Shown one piece after another: positions 24,701 through 36,040 of a stretch of 64,000 nt of DNA. The position numbers and the translations under genes were made by a program. The notes below the pieces were generated by a model, which was not told the DNA's origin, searched no databases, and was given only the letters and a program-made list of their open reading frames with translations. Position 1 is the first letter of the stretch. Every line of letters starts with the position of its first letter. Origin of the DNA: Lineus longissimus (Eukaryota > Nemertea > Pilidiophora > Heteronemertea > Lineidae); assembly GCF_910592395.1 (NCBI RefSeq), contig NC_088309.1:18790599-18854598 (forward strand). Direction: 5' to 3'.

Positions 24701-27700
24701 TCACCGTCTTTTGTGTGTGGATATCTCCTCAAGTTCATGCCTCACTTGTCCAGTAGTCCGGGAAGTCACTCTCCAGGTCCAGTCAGCAGCTGTTCCTCGG
24801 TCTTCCCCATGGGTATCAGATTTGAGAGGTGATGCTGGCTAAGGGTTTCCTGAGTGCATACCTAATCCAACTCAAGCATCAACAGAGCAGTTTTTGGTGA
24901 AGTGATTGTTTAACCATTCCAGTTTCTTTTGCTTTTCCACACTCGCAAAAATATTCCTCCGGCTCTGACGCGAAAATTGAAACTATGAACCTCTCGTTTA
25001 ACAGCTGTAGCAGAAAAACCAAAGACCATTGCAGACTTTAAGCCAATCAAACCACCTGAGCCTTACCAGACGATAAATGTGTCGGACTACATCGAGCAGC
25101 TAGACGGTGATCTACGGAATTGTCTTGAACAACTACGTCTTGAAACCAGCAACGAGGCCCGGTGTGAGGTCATGGACAAGTCTTTTATTCCTGAAGTTAT
25201 ACAAGACGTAAGTACATGTGTTTGGAGAAAAAGTACATGTGTTTGGAGAAAAAGTACATGTGTTTGGAGAAAAAGTACATGTGTTTGGGGAAAAAGTACA
25301 TGCATTTGGAGAAAAAGTACATGTGTTTGGAGAAAAAGTACATGCGTTTGGAGAAAAAGTACATGCGTTTGGAGAAAAAGTACATGCGTTTGGAGAAAAA
25401 GTACATGCGTTGGGGGAAAAAGTACATGTGTTTGGAGAAAAAGTACATGTGTTTGGAGAAAAAGTACATGTGTTTGGAGAAAAAGAATTTGCAGCTTTTC
25501 AAACCATTTTGAGAAAATCGAACCAATCAGTGACAAGACTGTGATGTTCCATTTCCTGGGTGGCGCATTAGCCGATTGGATCAAAGCTTTCAATCACGTC
25601 ATTTGATAAATATGATGTCAATCATTTTCAAGCAAATTAACAAATTGCTCTCTATTGTAGGAACTTTTTGACCTCGACACAGCTGAACTGGTGGCTACCT
25701 GTTTATGTAATATCATGGCGGATCAATTCAATAAAAATCTTTTTCCGAATGATTTTGACGAAGAGTAAGTTATTGATATCGTCCAGAATTTTAAAGACTT
25801 TTTATCTCTATTGAATAAGAAACTGTTTTACTTAACAATACCGTTTTACTTGCTCTTCTGCAATGTGAAGCCATTTTGAAACTGGAGGTGGCATACCTGT
25901 CTAAAAGTCTCACTATTCCCTCTTGCTGGCAATCAACTCTTAGTTTCCCAGCCACGGCACATGAACTAAGAAAATTCTGTCTCCGAATTGGTGAGGGCAA
26001 GCTCGGGGGATCTTCAAGGAGACATTTCTGATGTAATTTTGAACTGTCGAGTGTGCAAATATGCCTAAAAAAATTATTTTAAGAACTATTTTGGCAGGCC
26101 AGGAAATCCTTTCCAGTTTTGCTAACTTTTTCTTTCCTTTCCCTTCAGGTCCGTAGCAGACTCCATAGGGACCCCATTGTTTGTGTTATTTTGGTAAGTT
26201 GTGTGTCCTCAGTCCAAGCTCTTATTTTGCTAAGTTCTCTGTGTATCACTGTAGTTTCAATTTTATGCCAAATTAGGTCGAGATATATTGACCTGGGGGA
26301 AGTTGAGTTAAAATTAACCTGAGCATAAATAGCGCAGATCAAGGGGATTTTTGTTCCATTGTATTATGCTCTGGCTAGACACTCGGATAACATTGCATGA
26401 ACAAAGGAATCGTCTTTTCAATAATCATGCAAATTTGACCAAGGGCAGTGCGGGGCCAGAAATAAGTCCCAGAAACCAATACTGGCACACCCAATGACAC
26501 AAGTTTGCTTTGTTGTTATTAACCCCACGAATTCAGTTGCTAAGAATTTCTTTTTATGATTTCAGGAATCTTAGTTCAACACACGAAGATGACCCTAGTC
26601 GGCAGCCACTACTACTTTTACTTGGAGAAATGTATAAAAAACAGCCCCGGGTTGGTTACCATCTTTTATATTTCCTGAAAGTCAGGAAGGTGAATGACGA
26701 AAAGATGTTAACCTACCGTGATTTCTGTAAAAGTTTGGAGTCCAAGGATCTCGAATCCTGCTTGATAACAGATCTAAAGGTTTGTTTTGTTTTCTTTGTT
26801 CACTGCTGTTCTTAGTTGATGCCGTTTATGGCCCAGCAAGTTTGAATTAGCATTTTTTAGTGTAAGCAGTTACTATAGGAACGTCATTCCCTTTGTCAAA
26901 ACATTCTTTTAGTCAGAATCAGTCCGGTCTCCATAGACATCAATCTGGGTTTTCAAGGAAACCAGAAAGGCACTCACCAGAACTGTGATGTGTTACATGT
27001 CTTTAGTTTGATTTTATTTTGATTCCAGCTGTGCCAAGAAGACGATGTAAGACTGTTTACATATCTTTTACCGGACGTCTACACACAGTTCCCGAACATT
27101 GCCATAGGAAATACAGATCTGCTCTATCTCATTGTCTCTAGTATAGATGGCACACAGGTAAGACCGCTTAAGCTGCGATGTATGTTTGCCTATCTGTTAC
27201 AGTCTACCCTCTCTATCAGGACACCCTTGAGATGTCTGGCTTTAGTGGTGTCCTGATTACCAGGGTCTTGAAGAAATGACCTGGAACCAACATGACTAGT
27301 ATCCTCGGCTGCTAACAGATAAAAGAATGCAAAATGTAGAGTTTTCAACCAATTCACTAAGACTCATTTGTATTTTGGTCCAGAGTGTTGTGATGCACGT
27401 TGCGATGTTGTAATGCAATGTACTACAACACATTACAAAATGCATGTTACTTGATCGCCTTAAAGGGGGACTATAGGCAGGAGCAGAGGGGCTAATTTGG
27501 CCATCTTCAAGTGACTAATAGTAATATACAAAGTAAGAGCCTTGGGTCATGTCAGATTCAGCGCTGAATATATTCCTCATACAAGCGTGAATCATTTCGA
27601 CGTACTGTGAGATGTGAGAGACGCCTATTGGCAACTTTGTGTAATTTTATCTTGCCTGCCTAGCTGCTGCTTATATTTTCCCATTAAAGGACGCCGTTTA

Positions 27701-30700
27701 TGAATGAACTAAATAATATCGAGGACCGCCGCGTAGTAAAGTGGTTCAAGGGTGTTCGAGTGAAAATCGATTTTTACCTTCACTTTCCATTCGTTGCAGT
27801 TGCAAGATCTGATATGCCAGATCCTTCAGGGTCATCTTGTGATGTTCAGGAAAGATTCCTTCCTAGCTGTTCTAAGTAAGTTGACACAGTCGATGCGTTT
27901 TAGAACAAAATAATGCATTTGATCAATTCAGAAATTCACCCTTGTCTGAGATGGGGTTTGTAGACTTGTATCCCCAAATGGCCTAAACAACTTGCATGCA
28001 GCAGGGGGTCACGGAAGATCCCTGGCCTGCTTTTAGAAGGATGAATAAGGGGACCTCCCTTGGTTCCACATTGACTGTTGAGATCGATCCAGTGAACTTG
28101 TGACTGCTAGCCAAGAGTGCAGAGCCACTAGCTCCTGTTGTAAAAAAAAACAAAACTTATGTACTCATTTTATCACGTTTCAGATGCCAGTTTAGAGTGG
28201 GAAACTTTAGAGCAATACTTCCTGTGGCAGCTAATAGGGTCTCACAACATTCCAGTCGAACACATTTTGCCCATACTGCCCAAGCTAGAGTTCTCAGCGC
28301 ATGCGGAGGCTCTGGCATGCATACTTATCCAGCTAAAACAGGAGTGGTGAGTTAACATGAACATTCTTTTTGATACCTGCACACAATAACATTAAAACCT
28401 TGGGTGGCTAAAGACGTAGATCTAAGTCTTTATGCCTGACCATTTGGTGCCCACCGACGTAGGTCTACGTCAACGAACTGTGGGTCTCATTGACTGTGGC
28501 AATCACAATGTAAAATACACAGATTCTATCTGATTGGCTAATTCTGAACCAAAGGAATTTTCTTTCCTTACTTCAGCATTCTCTGTGCATGTTTGAGACC
28601 AGGTGAGGGTTGCGAGTGCTCTGGGTGATAGGGAAAATTGAAATTTCTATGAAAGTTTGTCCTTATACCAACTCCATGAATGAGTGCTAACTTTTTTGTT
28701 TTGGTGTTAGAATTGAAAAAACAAAACAAAACAGACAGTGCCTAGTGTGGAGCCCTGGTAAAGTGTAGGGGTGGCAGGGCATTCAGGCTGTGCCTGGACA
28801 CGTGCGGTTCATAGTGTGGAGCCCTTGTAAGGTGTAGGGGTGGCATGGCATTCAGGCTGCACCTGGACACTTGTAATGCCTAGTGTGGAGCCCTTGTAAG
28901 GTGTAGGGGTGGCATGGCATTCAGGCTGCGCCTGGACACGTGCGGTTCCAAGTGTGGAGCCCTTGTAAGGTGTAGGGGTGGCATGGCATTCAGGCTGCGC
29001 CTGGACACGTGCGGTTCCTAGTGTGGAGCCCTTGTAAGGTGTAGGGGTGGCATGGCATTCAGGCTGTGCCTCGACACGTGCGGTTCCTAGTGTGGAGCCC
29101 TTGTAAGGTGTAGGGGTGGCATGGCATTCAGGCTGCGCCTGGACACGTGCGGTTCCTAGTGTGGAGCCCTTGTAAGGTGTAGGGGTGGCACGGCATTAAG
29201 GCTGCGCCTGGACATGTGCGGTTCCTAGTGTGGAGCCCTTGTAAGGTGTAGGGGTGGCATGGCATTCAGGCTGTGCCTGGACACGTGCGGTTCCTAGTGT
29301 GGAGCCCTTGTAAGGTGTAGGGGTGGCATGGCATTCAGGCTGTGCCTGGACACGTGTAATGCCTAGTGTGGAGCCCTTGTAAGGTGTAGGGGTGGCACGG
29401 CATTAAGGCTGCACCTGGACACGTGCTGTTCCTAGTGTGGAGCCCTTGTAAGGTGTAGGGGTGGCAGGGCATTCAGGCTGCACCATGACACGTATAATGC
29501 CTAATGTGGAGCCCTGGTAAGGTGTGGTGGCATGGCACGCAGTTATAATCCCTTGGGGGGCCTTTTGGTTAGCAAAATTTAATTTCATTGTGTGTGTTTC
29601 AAAATGCCATCCGTTTCATTTGCAGCCCCACAGCAGAACTGGTACGGTGCATACTATGCCGAGAATCAAAAAAGCTTGACTTCTTCGCTGTGTCGATACT
29701 AAAATACTGGGCGCAGGAATACGAGGATCGGTTGGCAGACTTGATCTTATCTCAGGTTCAGAAAAATACAACAACATCAAACAGAAAAAGACAAAGGTTA
29801 GTGGTTTAATTATTGTCAGTAAAATCTCTTCATTTCCCTCTTAGTTTTTAAGTTTAGAATGTTCTGCATCAAGACCTGGGACCACGAAAAAACATGATTT
29901 ACACCAGTATTGGGATAACTTTGACAAGTGATGAATGGCTAACATATTTTGGTCTCTGCATAATCTGAATCTCAAAAAAAGCTGTTTTTGAGTGGGCTAA
30001 GAACAACACGTATTTTAGAAACAAGACAACTACTTCCCTTGAAATGATTTGAAAATATTTCCCGTCGTCTTTATTCCAGAACGCAATCGATACCGAATAA
30101 TAAGAAAGAGAATCCGTCTGTGGAGCAGATCCTGTCTCATCTGGACCACATGAGGCAGACGTGTAGGAATATATCATGTAAGTGTACCCAAGAATAAATG
30201 GATATCTTTGTTTACAAAATGACGTCATTATAGACCCCACATACAACAAATGTGGGGTCTATATTGAGATTACTAGGAGAAGGTACTAGGCTTCTGCATT
30301 CTTCCCAGGTTATATTATGGAGGTAGTCAAGCAAAACTGCTATTTCAACTGAAAAACTGTCACCCCTGTCCCATCAAACTACACTCGATCTGGTGCACCT
30401 GGCAAAGACTATTTCGAAATTTGGATAATTTTGATGACTTTGAAGCGTTTTTATGCGCCGATTTTCTGATTTGCTTTCAAATCTCCGGCACGATTCTGTC
30501 AATCACACGTATATTAGCATAAGCTCCGCCCCGTAATGGTGATGTCATATCCTCATGCATCATGGCGGCGGTATCTCTTTGCCGAAGTGGCGAGCTGTCG
30601 AGTATTTTGAGCAAAGAACGACGGTTGACATGGTTGAATGAAGGAATGAAAGAAAGGAATAGCCTTAAATGCTTATCGATGATCCATCCTGCCCATCTGA

Positions 30701-32365
30701 AAAGGTTAGGGTGCTGTTTAAATGTTACTGAGCGTGTGATTTTGAGAAAGCGCGAGCGTGTTTGTCCGGAAATAGATCATCCGCGAAACAGAATAGACTT
30801 CACTCCTCCATACGTGTACTGTGTGGGCCCGTGGGGGCTATCAAATTTGCTGACAAGCAAATTTCAAATTTCTAGTTACCATTGGCTGCGCACCAATACT
30901 CGTATCTCAACAGCGGGGATGACGTGACGTAACAATATCAACTTCCACGATCGTTGTTGGTTTCACTTGGATACGAGGAGTTGTTCTCCCCTTTGTCGAG
31001 ACTTGCATGATATTTTAGAATAAAACTTGTCGAAACCTATTAGTATTAACATTTAGGGGCTGTCGGGTGATTTGTTCGCTTGAGATTTTCAGTTCATTGT
31101 AGTTATTCGCCAAGCAGCGCTGCACAGGGAATTTTCATTTTTGTCTCAATCTTAGGGAGACTGGCCTCCATTGCCCTGGTAGGCAACCAGGTTAGGAGAG
31201 AGAACTGTGAAATCCAACTGGGCACTTTGGAATCATCAGACTTGGGGAGAGACACTCCGAAATATGTCCGAGGCTGATTACACTTGCCCTACCAGCCTCT
31301 AATTGGTGCTCACACAACAGCCTTATACCCATCTCATTCAAAAAGTAAAGTGAATTACCCAAGGCCATGAGCGATAATAGTGGCAGCTTTTTTCATTGCG
31401 GGGTGGCTATTATATAATCGTAAATATCCTTTTTTGCAGTTTTAACAAATGAATCCATGCAACAAGCACTGCAATTGAGTCAAGCTTGCATCAGTGATGA
31501 ATTGAAGAAAAGCAAGTAAGTACGTGGGGATGCTTGAAATATGCACCTTGACCCTCAATGTATTGACATTGCTCAGCTTCAAAGGTTAATTTCAATTAAA
31601 ATTACCTTGTCCTTGATAGAGAGGTTTTGTGTACTTATAGAGAGGTGTCCTCTAAGGGAGGTTCAACTGTATTTTGTTGCGCGTCAAATGAATATTTGAC
31701 TAAAACTCAGATGAATTGTTTTGTTACCAGGTTCAGTGATCTGTTGGCGTTTGCGGAAGACTTGGAGGACATGAAGACAACTAGGGTGCTACGAGGGGGA
31801 CGCAAGGCCACGGTCACCAGTCCCAAGGCGGGGAAAGTCAAGAAAATGGTGGAAGATTCAGATACCGAATCGGAAAGTAGTGATGTAAGTTTTGGGTTTT
31901 CTGTGGCGGACACTTTTCTTATTTAGACGTGTAGCTGACTGGATGTCCAAAAAAAAGGTTTTGACTGGTGAAATTTGCCCTGGCGTTGATATTGCTCAGT
32001 TTATTTTGTTATCTTGCTACCAACAGGATGCTTAGCTGTAAGTTTACATATGCATAGAACAATAGAAAAGAAGCATTTCCACTGTGGCGTTTACCCTTCA
32101 GTAAGAAGAAAAGACCCATTGCAACTGCAAATCTGTTACAGAACTAAATTGCGGGATCCGCAAAAATTATGTGGGATCCTTCAAAATCTAAATTTGTGAG
32201 AGGCTAGCTAGCAGAAGCCCTGCTAAACAGTTTCTTTAAATTGTCAACATCAGGTTCTTGTGTAATTGACAAAGTCCATTTCTATTTCAGAATGAAGAAA
32301 TAGTTCGCCAGAAAAACAAAAAGAGAAAAACTGTTCCGAGTGCATTAGACAATGACAGTGATTGA
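12722..32365 (+). CDS. INTS3: Integrator complex subunit 3 (INTS3/SOSS-A), complete
   Basis: Coding exons: 12722-12802, 13409-13492, 14108-14191, 14723-14836, 15074-15158, 15505-15571, 15885-16026, 16448-16577, 17091-17188, 17847-18038, 18777-18864, 19648-19727, 20563-20746, 24192-24362, 25005-25207, 25661-25764, 26149-26193, 26566-26779, 27029-27157, 27800-27875, 28184-28346, 29626-29796, 30080-30177, 31440-31515, 31731-31884, 32291-32365. All junctions are GT-AG and phases agree, giving 3108 nt (1035 residues); human INTS3 has about 1043. Vertebrate-like blocks include LDAKDEL (exon 1), [12 protein letters not shown] (exon 8), [19 protein letters not shown] (exon 10), [15 protein letters not shown] (exon 12) and PLFDNPKLD (exon 13). 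The N-terminal two thirds are the helical repeat region; the tail is acidic and ends with a basic KNKKRK nuclear-signal-like stretch. The family acts in Integrator (snRNA 3' cleavage, promoter-proximal termination) and as scaffold of the SOSS ssDNA-binding repair complex. ATG 12722 was chosen because MVMDQ leads directly into the conserved block; ATG 12728 is an in-frame alternative. Confidence 0.95.
13593..13772. mobile_element. pogo/Tc1-like MITE (diverged), INTS3 intron 2
   Basis: Flanked by TA and built from inverted blocks acctctctatcaaggacacc and a right end gaggttggactg. It belongs to the family whose intact copies have CAGTRGAACCTC ends (see 17241-17418). The left terminus is degraded. 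Confidence 0.6.
15828..15863. mobile_element. pogo/Tc1-like MITE, right-end fragment, INTS3 intron 6
   Basis: ggtgtccgctaagggaggtt followed by cctctgta matches the right terminus of the CAGTRGAACCTC family. It lies about 20 bp before the exon 7 acceptor. The rest of the element is missing. Confidence 0.55.
17241..17418. mobile_element. pogo/Tc1-like MITE, INTS3 intron 9
   Basis: 178 bp with terminal inverted repeats CAGTAGAACCTC and CAGTGGAACCTC (right end read as complement), flanked by TA on both sides. Inside, blocks reading as 'tctctattaaggacacc' occur in both orientations. It has no ORF. TA duplication and these ends fit a non-autonomous Tc1/mariner/pogo element. Confidence 0.8.
20109..20268. 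mobile_element. pogo/Tc1-like MITE, INTS3 intron 12
   Basis: 160 bp, ends CAGTGGAACCTC and the complement of CAGTAGAACCTC, flanked by TA. Same family as 17241-17418, with the two ends exchanged, so it is in the opposite orientation. Confidence 0.8.
20830..20881. repeat. Perfect 25-bp palindrome, 2-nt spacer
   Basis: The arm 20830-20854 and its exact inverted complement 20857-20881 are separated only by AA. It lies 84 bp after the exon 13 donor in intron 13. No flanking duplication was recognised. Confidence 0.9.
21022..23843. mobile_element. Harbinger-like MITE split by a nested element, INTS3 intron 13
   Basis: Left end GGCGAGACTTTTTTTATTTG and the complemented right end match over 33 bp with a single mismatch, continuing into GTTGGTGCTCGGAT. 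Both ends are flanked by TAA (21019-21021 and 23844-23846), a 3-bp target duplication typical of PIF/Harbinger. Removing the insertion at 21172-23404 and its 8-bp duplication leaves an element of about 580 bp without coding capacity. It is therefore non-autonomous and older than the nested insertion. Confidence 0.75.
21172..23404. mobile_element. Nested element with identical 468-bp terminal direct repeats
   Basis: Segments 21172-21639 and 22937-23404 appear identical by eye over 468 bp, and the whole unit is flanked by the 8-bp duplication TTTATTTT (21164-21171 and 23405-23412). Each repeat itself starts AGGCCAGAGTCC and ends with the complement of AGGGCAGAGACC, a 10/12 terminal inverted repeat. 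The ~1.3-kb centre (21640-22936) shows no transposase or reverse transcriptase. No TG...CA ends, primer-binding site or polypurine tract was seen, so it is not an ordinary LTR element. The 8-bp duplication with short inverted ends is hAT-like. The identical repeats imply recent insertion. Confidence 0.75.
23908..24168. repeat. 48-bp minisatellite before INTS3 exon 14
   Basis: About 5.4 imperfect copies of a 47-49-bp unit beginning ggtttcattctgaaatctac and ending actataatcaagcat. It stops only about 23 bp before the exon 14 acceptor. Confidence 0.85.
24384..24651. mobile_element. TTAA-flanked MITE, INTS3 intron 14
   Basis: 268 bp with inverted ends AGGGACAAC (left) and its complement GTTGTCCCT (right); similarity continues imperfectly inwards. 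TTAA lies on both sides (24380-24383, 24652-24655). TTAA duplication with AGGG ends fits Kolobok- or piggyBac-type non-autonomous elements. It begins only 21 bp after the exon 14 donor. Confidence 0.72.
25211..25485. repeat. 21-bp minisatellite abutting INTS3 exon 15 donor
   Basis: Thirteen copies of a 21-bp unit agtacatgtgtttggagaaa, mainly alternating TGTG/TGCG at one site. It begins 3 bp into the intron: the donor GTAAGTACATG is itself continuous with the first unit. All frames on both strands are open through it, giving several spurious ORFs. Confidence 0.93.
27198..27275. mobile_element. pogo/Tc1-like MITE fragment, INTS3 intron 19
   Basis: TACAGTCTACCCTCTCTATC followed by aggacaccc resembles the left terminus of the CAGTRGAACCTC family. 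The remainder is truncated or too diverged to follow. Confidence 0.5.
28741..29540. repeat. 69-bp minisatellite, INTS3 intron 21
   Basis: About 11.6 head-to-tail copies of a 69-bp unit starting cctagtgtggagcccttgta and containing aggctgcgcctggaca. Copies differ by few substitutions; the last is shortened. It is entirely intronic. Confidence 0.93.
31608..31675. mobile_element. pogo/Tc1-like MITE remnant, INTS3 intron 24
   Basis: tagagaggtgtcctctaagg followed by gaggttcaactgta matches the right half of the CAGTRGAACCTC family; the left half is not recognisable. It lies about 55 bp before the exon 25 acceptor. Confidence 0.55.
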
Positions 32366-32435
32366 AATACGATGGAATAGAGATAGATGTGTTCAGATTA
32401 TGTTCAGATTCAAGGCAGCTAGATATTTGGAGTGA

Positions 32436-32766
32436 TTCATTTCCGGATACTGAGATGGGACGTAACTATCACCCAGTGAAAAAGTGTCAGTTCATTTCCG
32501 GATACTGAGATGGGACGTAACTGTTACCCAGTGAAAAAGTGTCAGTTCATTTCCGGATACTGAGATGGGACGTAACTGTTACCCAGTGAAAAAGTGTCAG
32601 TTCATTTCCGGATACTGAGATGGGACGTAACTGTTACCCAGTGAAAAAGTGTCAGTTCATTTCCGGATACTGAGATGGGACGTAACTATCACCCAGTGAA
32701 AAAGTGTCAGTTCATTTCCGGATACTGAGATGGGACGTAACTATCACCCAGTGAGAAAGTGTCAGT
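32436..32766 (+). repeat. 55-bp minisatellite in INTS3 3' UTR
   Basis: Six copies of a 55-bp unit beginning ttcatttccggatactgaga and ending gtgaaaaagtgtcag, starting about 70 bp after the INTS3 stop codon. Copies are nearly identical, differing mainly at ctatcac/ctgttac. If the polyadenylation signals at 32922 or 32992 are used, the array lies in the mature mRNA. Confidence 0.93.
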
Positions 32767-32921
32767 TCATTATTTGAACTGTACGGTTAGGACGACTGTT
32801 TCTCGGGATGTGTGACAGCTATGCCTATGACAGGACTGGCCAGACCCGTCTGTAGAAATATGGAAAAATGTCTCAACCTGGAAGTACGTTGGATATAGTT
32901 TCTAGGACTTGAAACTCCAGG

Positions 32922-32997
32922 AATAAATCACAGCTACTTGTGTGTTTGGCTTTGCCCCCTTTGATTTAACGGACTGGAGTCAAGGTGTTGTAATAAA
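32922..32997 (+). terminator. Candidate INTS3 polyadenylation signals
   Basis: Canonical AATAAA hexamers at 32922-32927 and 32992-32997 are the first convincing ones after the stop codon at 32365. A transcript end shortly after 33000 would give a 3' UTR of about 650 nt. Use of either site is inference. Confidence 0.45.
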
Positions 32998-32999
32998 AC

Positions 33000-34120
33000 G
33001 ATGTGAAGTTTTGATTTGGACCATAGTTTCTCAGACTTTTAACTTATAAATTCACCAAAAAAACATGTAAAGAGAACAACTGCTTCGAACAGCACTGTTC
33101 CCCTGTCGACGATAACCTTGGATTACCGAAGGGGAAATTGTCCATATGAAGATTTTCTTTTCAAAACGATATAAATACAGATTTGTCCCATGGAGAAAAT
33201 TCAGTGTACTTGAAAATTGCCACAGAAGTAAGTCCCAGTTCCTCTGTGTCTTGTGTACTTTCATGAAATTAAAATTGCTAAGTTTGTCTTTAAAAGAAGG
33301 ACAATTCACCTACCCTACATGTACTTCTGCCAAGATTGCCTTTGCTCTTCAGAACTTGGCATTTGGTCTTTCTAATTCTTCAGCATGTGCTAATGACTGT
33401 TCGATTAATTGATTCCCATGTAAACTTTAGTTTTGTATGCCACAGTCATTGCGATATATCATGATCATCTCCAGGACTGGTGTGCAAGTTTGGTACTTTT
33501 CATGAATGCATCACATTTTGATATTCAAGCTTTTCATTCTGCATACTTATCAAGGTCACTGGGGTCGCAATTCTTTCCAATGCCAATGGGCATGCTTATA
33601 TTATGAGGACATCCCACGAAAAGATTTGAAGTGTTTCATTCCTTTGCAAGAATGGTATGAAATCGGAAAAATGGTTCCTTGTCTCTGGCCAATAGGTAGG
33701 CATATGCTGGTTCAAGAGGTGTTCAAATAACGGTCGAAGAAAATTCTTGTTTTTTTCGGGGGAGGGGGATCAGTGAGAGAGGGGAGGGGGTTATGGAAAT
33801 TCATAATTTTTCATGAATTAGTGAATAAAATCAAATAGAATGGGGCTGCATCAGCGTCTTCAGAACTGTCGTGTTGGATTCCTCAGACTTTCTTTAATAG
33901 ATCAATCAACTTGATCCCGTTGAACGTTGACTGTGATGAGAAAGTAGTTGGCCTTTCTATGAATTTGTGTAATAAAGACATTGACTTGGACTGTACATTG
34001 TATATATCAGACAATGAAATACGTTTTGTATACCAGTGTTGTGCTGTTGTGTGATTTCCAGTCAGTCGGTTGGCCCAGGTCTCTGTTACCTATTTTTGTC
34101 AAGAACAACTTGAAGTAGAC
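33000..34120. other. Non-coding stretch between INTS3 and satellite
   Basis: Short ORFs only (75-88 codons), none resembling a known protein. AT-rich DNA with no clear repeat. It could include an extended INTS3 3' UTR; another AATAAA-like site is present near 33970. Confidence 0.4.
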
Positions 34121-36040
34121 AGTGGGCTGTTGTGACCTCGATCATCCTGTCAGTAAGATGCTGGAAGTGCCAGGCCGAATTTTGTATGGTTGGGACTGCA
34201 TGAAGTAGAAAGTGGGTGGTTGTAACAATGTCTACCAACCAGCATTTCGCAAACCGAGTGAGGGAGTCGCAACCAAACGGAATTGGGCATGGCACTTCAA
34301 TGGTCTTGCAGACAGATAGAATTCAGCCTGGCACTTCCACCATTTTACCAACAGGATGATCGAGGTGAGACAGTCCCAACCATACAGAATTCGGCCTGAC
34401 ACTTCCACCATCTTACTGACAAGATGATTGAGGTGAGGCAGTCCCAACCAGAATTCAGCCTGGCACCTCCAGCATCTTACCAACAGGATGATCGAGGTGA
34501 GACAGTCCCAACCATACAGAATTCGGCCTGACACTTCCACCATCTTACTGACAAGATGATTGAGGTGAGACAGTCCCAACCAGACAGAATTCGGCCTCCT
34601 GGCACCTCGAGCATCTTACTAACAGGATGATTAAGGTGAGACAGTCCCAACAGGACAGAATTCGGCCTGTTGGCACCTCCAGCATCTTACTAACAGGATG
34701 ATCGAGGTAAGACAGTCCCAACAGGACAGAATTCGGCCTCCTGGCACCTCCAGCATCTTACCAACAGGATGATCGAGGTGAGACAGTCCCAACAGGACAG
34801 AATTCGGCCTCCTGACACCTCCAGCATCTTACTTACAGGATGATTGAGGTGAGGCAGTCCCAACAGGACAGAATTCGGCCTCCTGGCACCTCCAGCATCT
34901 TACTAACAGGATGATCGAGGTGAGACAGTCCCAACAGGACAGAATTCGGCCTGTTGGCACCTCCAGCATCTTACTTACAGGATGATTGAGGTGAGGCAGT
35001 CCCAACAGGACAGAATTCGGCCTCCTGGCACATCCAGCATCTTACTAACAGGATGATCGAGGTGAGACAGTCCCAACAGGACAGAATTCGGCCTGTTGGC
35101 ACCTCCAGCATCTTACTTACAGGATGATTGAGGTGAGGCAGTACCAACAGGACAGAATTCGGCCTCCTGGCACCTCCAGCATCTTACTAACAGGATGATC
35201 GAGGTGAGACAGTCCCAACAGGACAGAATTCGGCCTGTTGGCACCTCCAGCATCTTACTAACAGGATGGTCGAGGTGAGACAGTCCCAACAGGACAGAAT
35301 TCGGCCTCATGGCACCTCCAGCATCTTACTAACAGGATAGTCGAGGTGAGACAGTCCCAACCAGACAGAATTTGGCCTCCTGGCACCTCCAGCATCTTAC
35401 TAACAGAATGATTGAGGTGAGGCAGTCCCAACAGGCAGAATTCGGCCTCCTGGCACCTCCACCATCTAACTAACAGGATGATCGAGGTGAGACAGTCCCA
35501 AAAGGACAGAATTCGGCCTCCTGGCACCTCCAGCATCTTACTGACAAGATGATTGAGGTGAGACATTCCCAACCAGACAGAATTCAGCCTGGCACCTCCA
35601 GCATCTTACTAACAGGATGATCGAGGTGAGACAGTCCCAACCAGACAGAATTCGGCCTCCTGGCACCTCGAGCATCTTACTGACAGGATGATTGAGGTGA
35701 GACAGTCCCAACAGGACAGAATTCGGCCTCCTGGCACCTCCAGCATCTTACTAACGGGATGATCGAGGTGAGACAGTCCCAACCAGACAGAATTCGGCCT
35801 CCTGGCACCTCGAGCATCTTACTGACAGGATGATTGAGGTGAGACTGTCCCAACAGGACTGAATTCGGCCTGTTGGCACCTCCAGCATCTTACTAACAGG
35901 ATGGTCGAGGTGAGACAGTCCCAACCAGACAGAATTCGGCCTGTTGGCACCTCCAGCAATCTTACTAACAGGATGATTGAGGTGAAACAGTCCCAACAGG
36001 ACAGAATTCAGCCTCCTGGCACCTCCAGCATCTTATTTAT

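Noticed and set aside
25079-25606. Repetitive ORFs in all frames around the 21-bp minisatellite
   Set aside because: Products of a 21-bp period. Only the in-frame read-through from INTS3 exon 15 is of interest, and it is treated as possible intron retention, not as a gene.
34121-36040. CRISPR-like regular repeats
   Set aside because: Units are head-to-tail without unique spacers and the window is clearly eukaryotic; it is a satellite.
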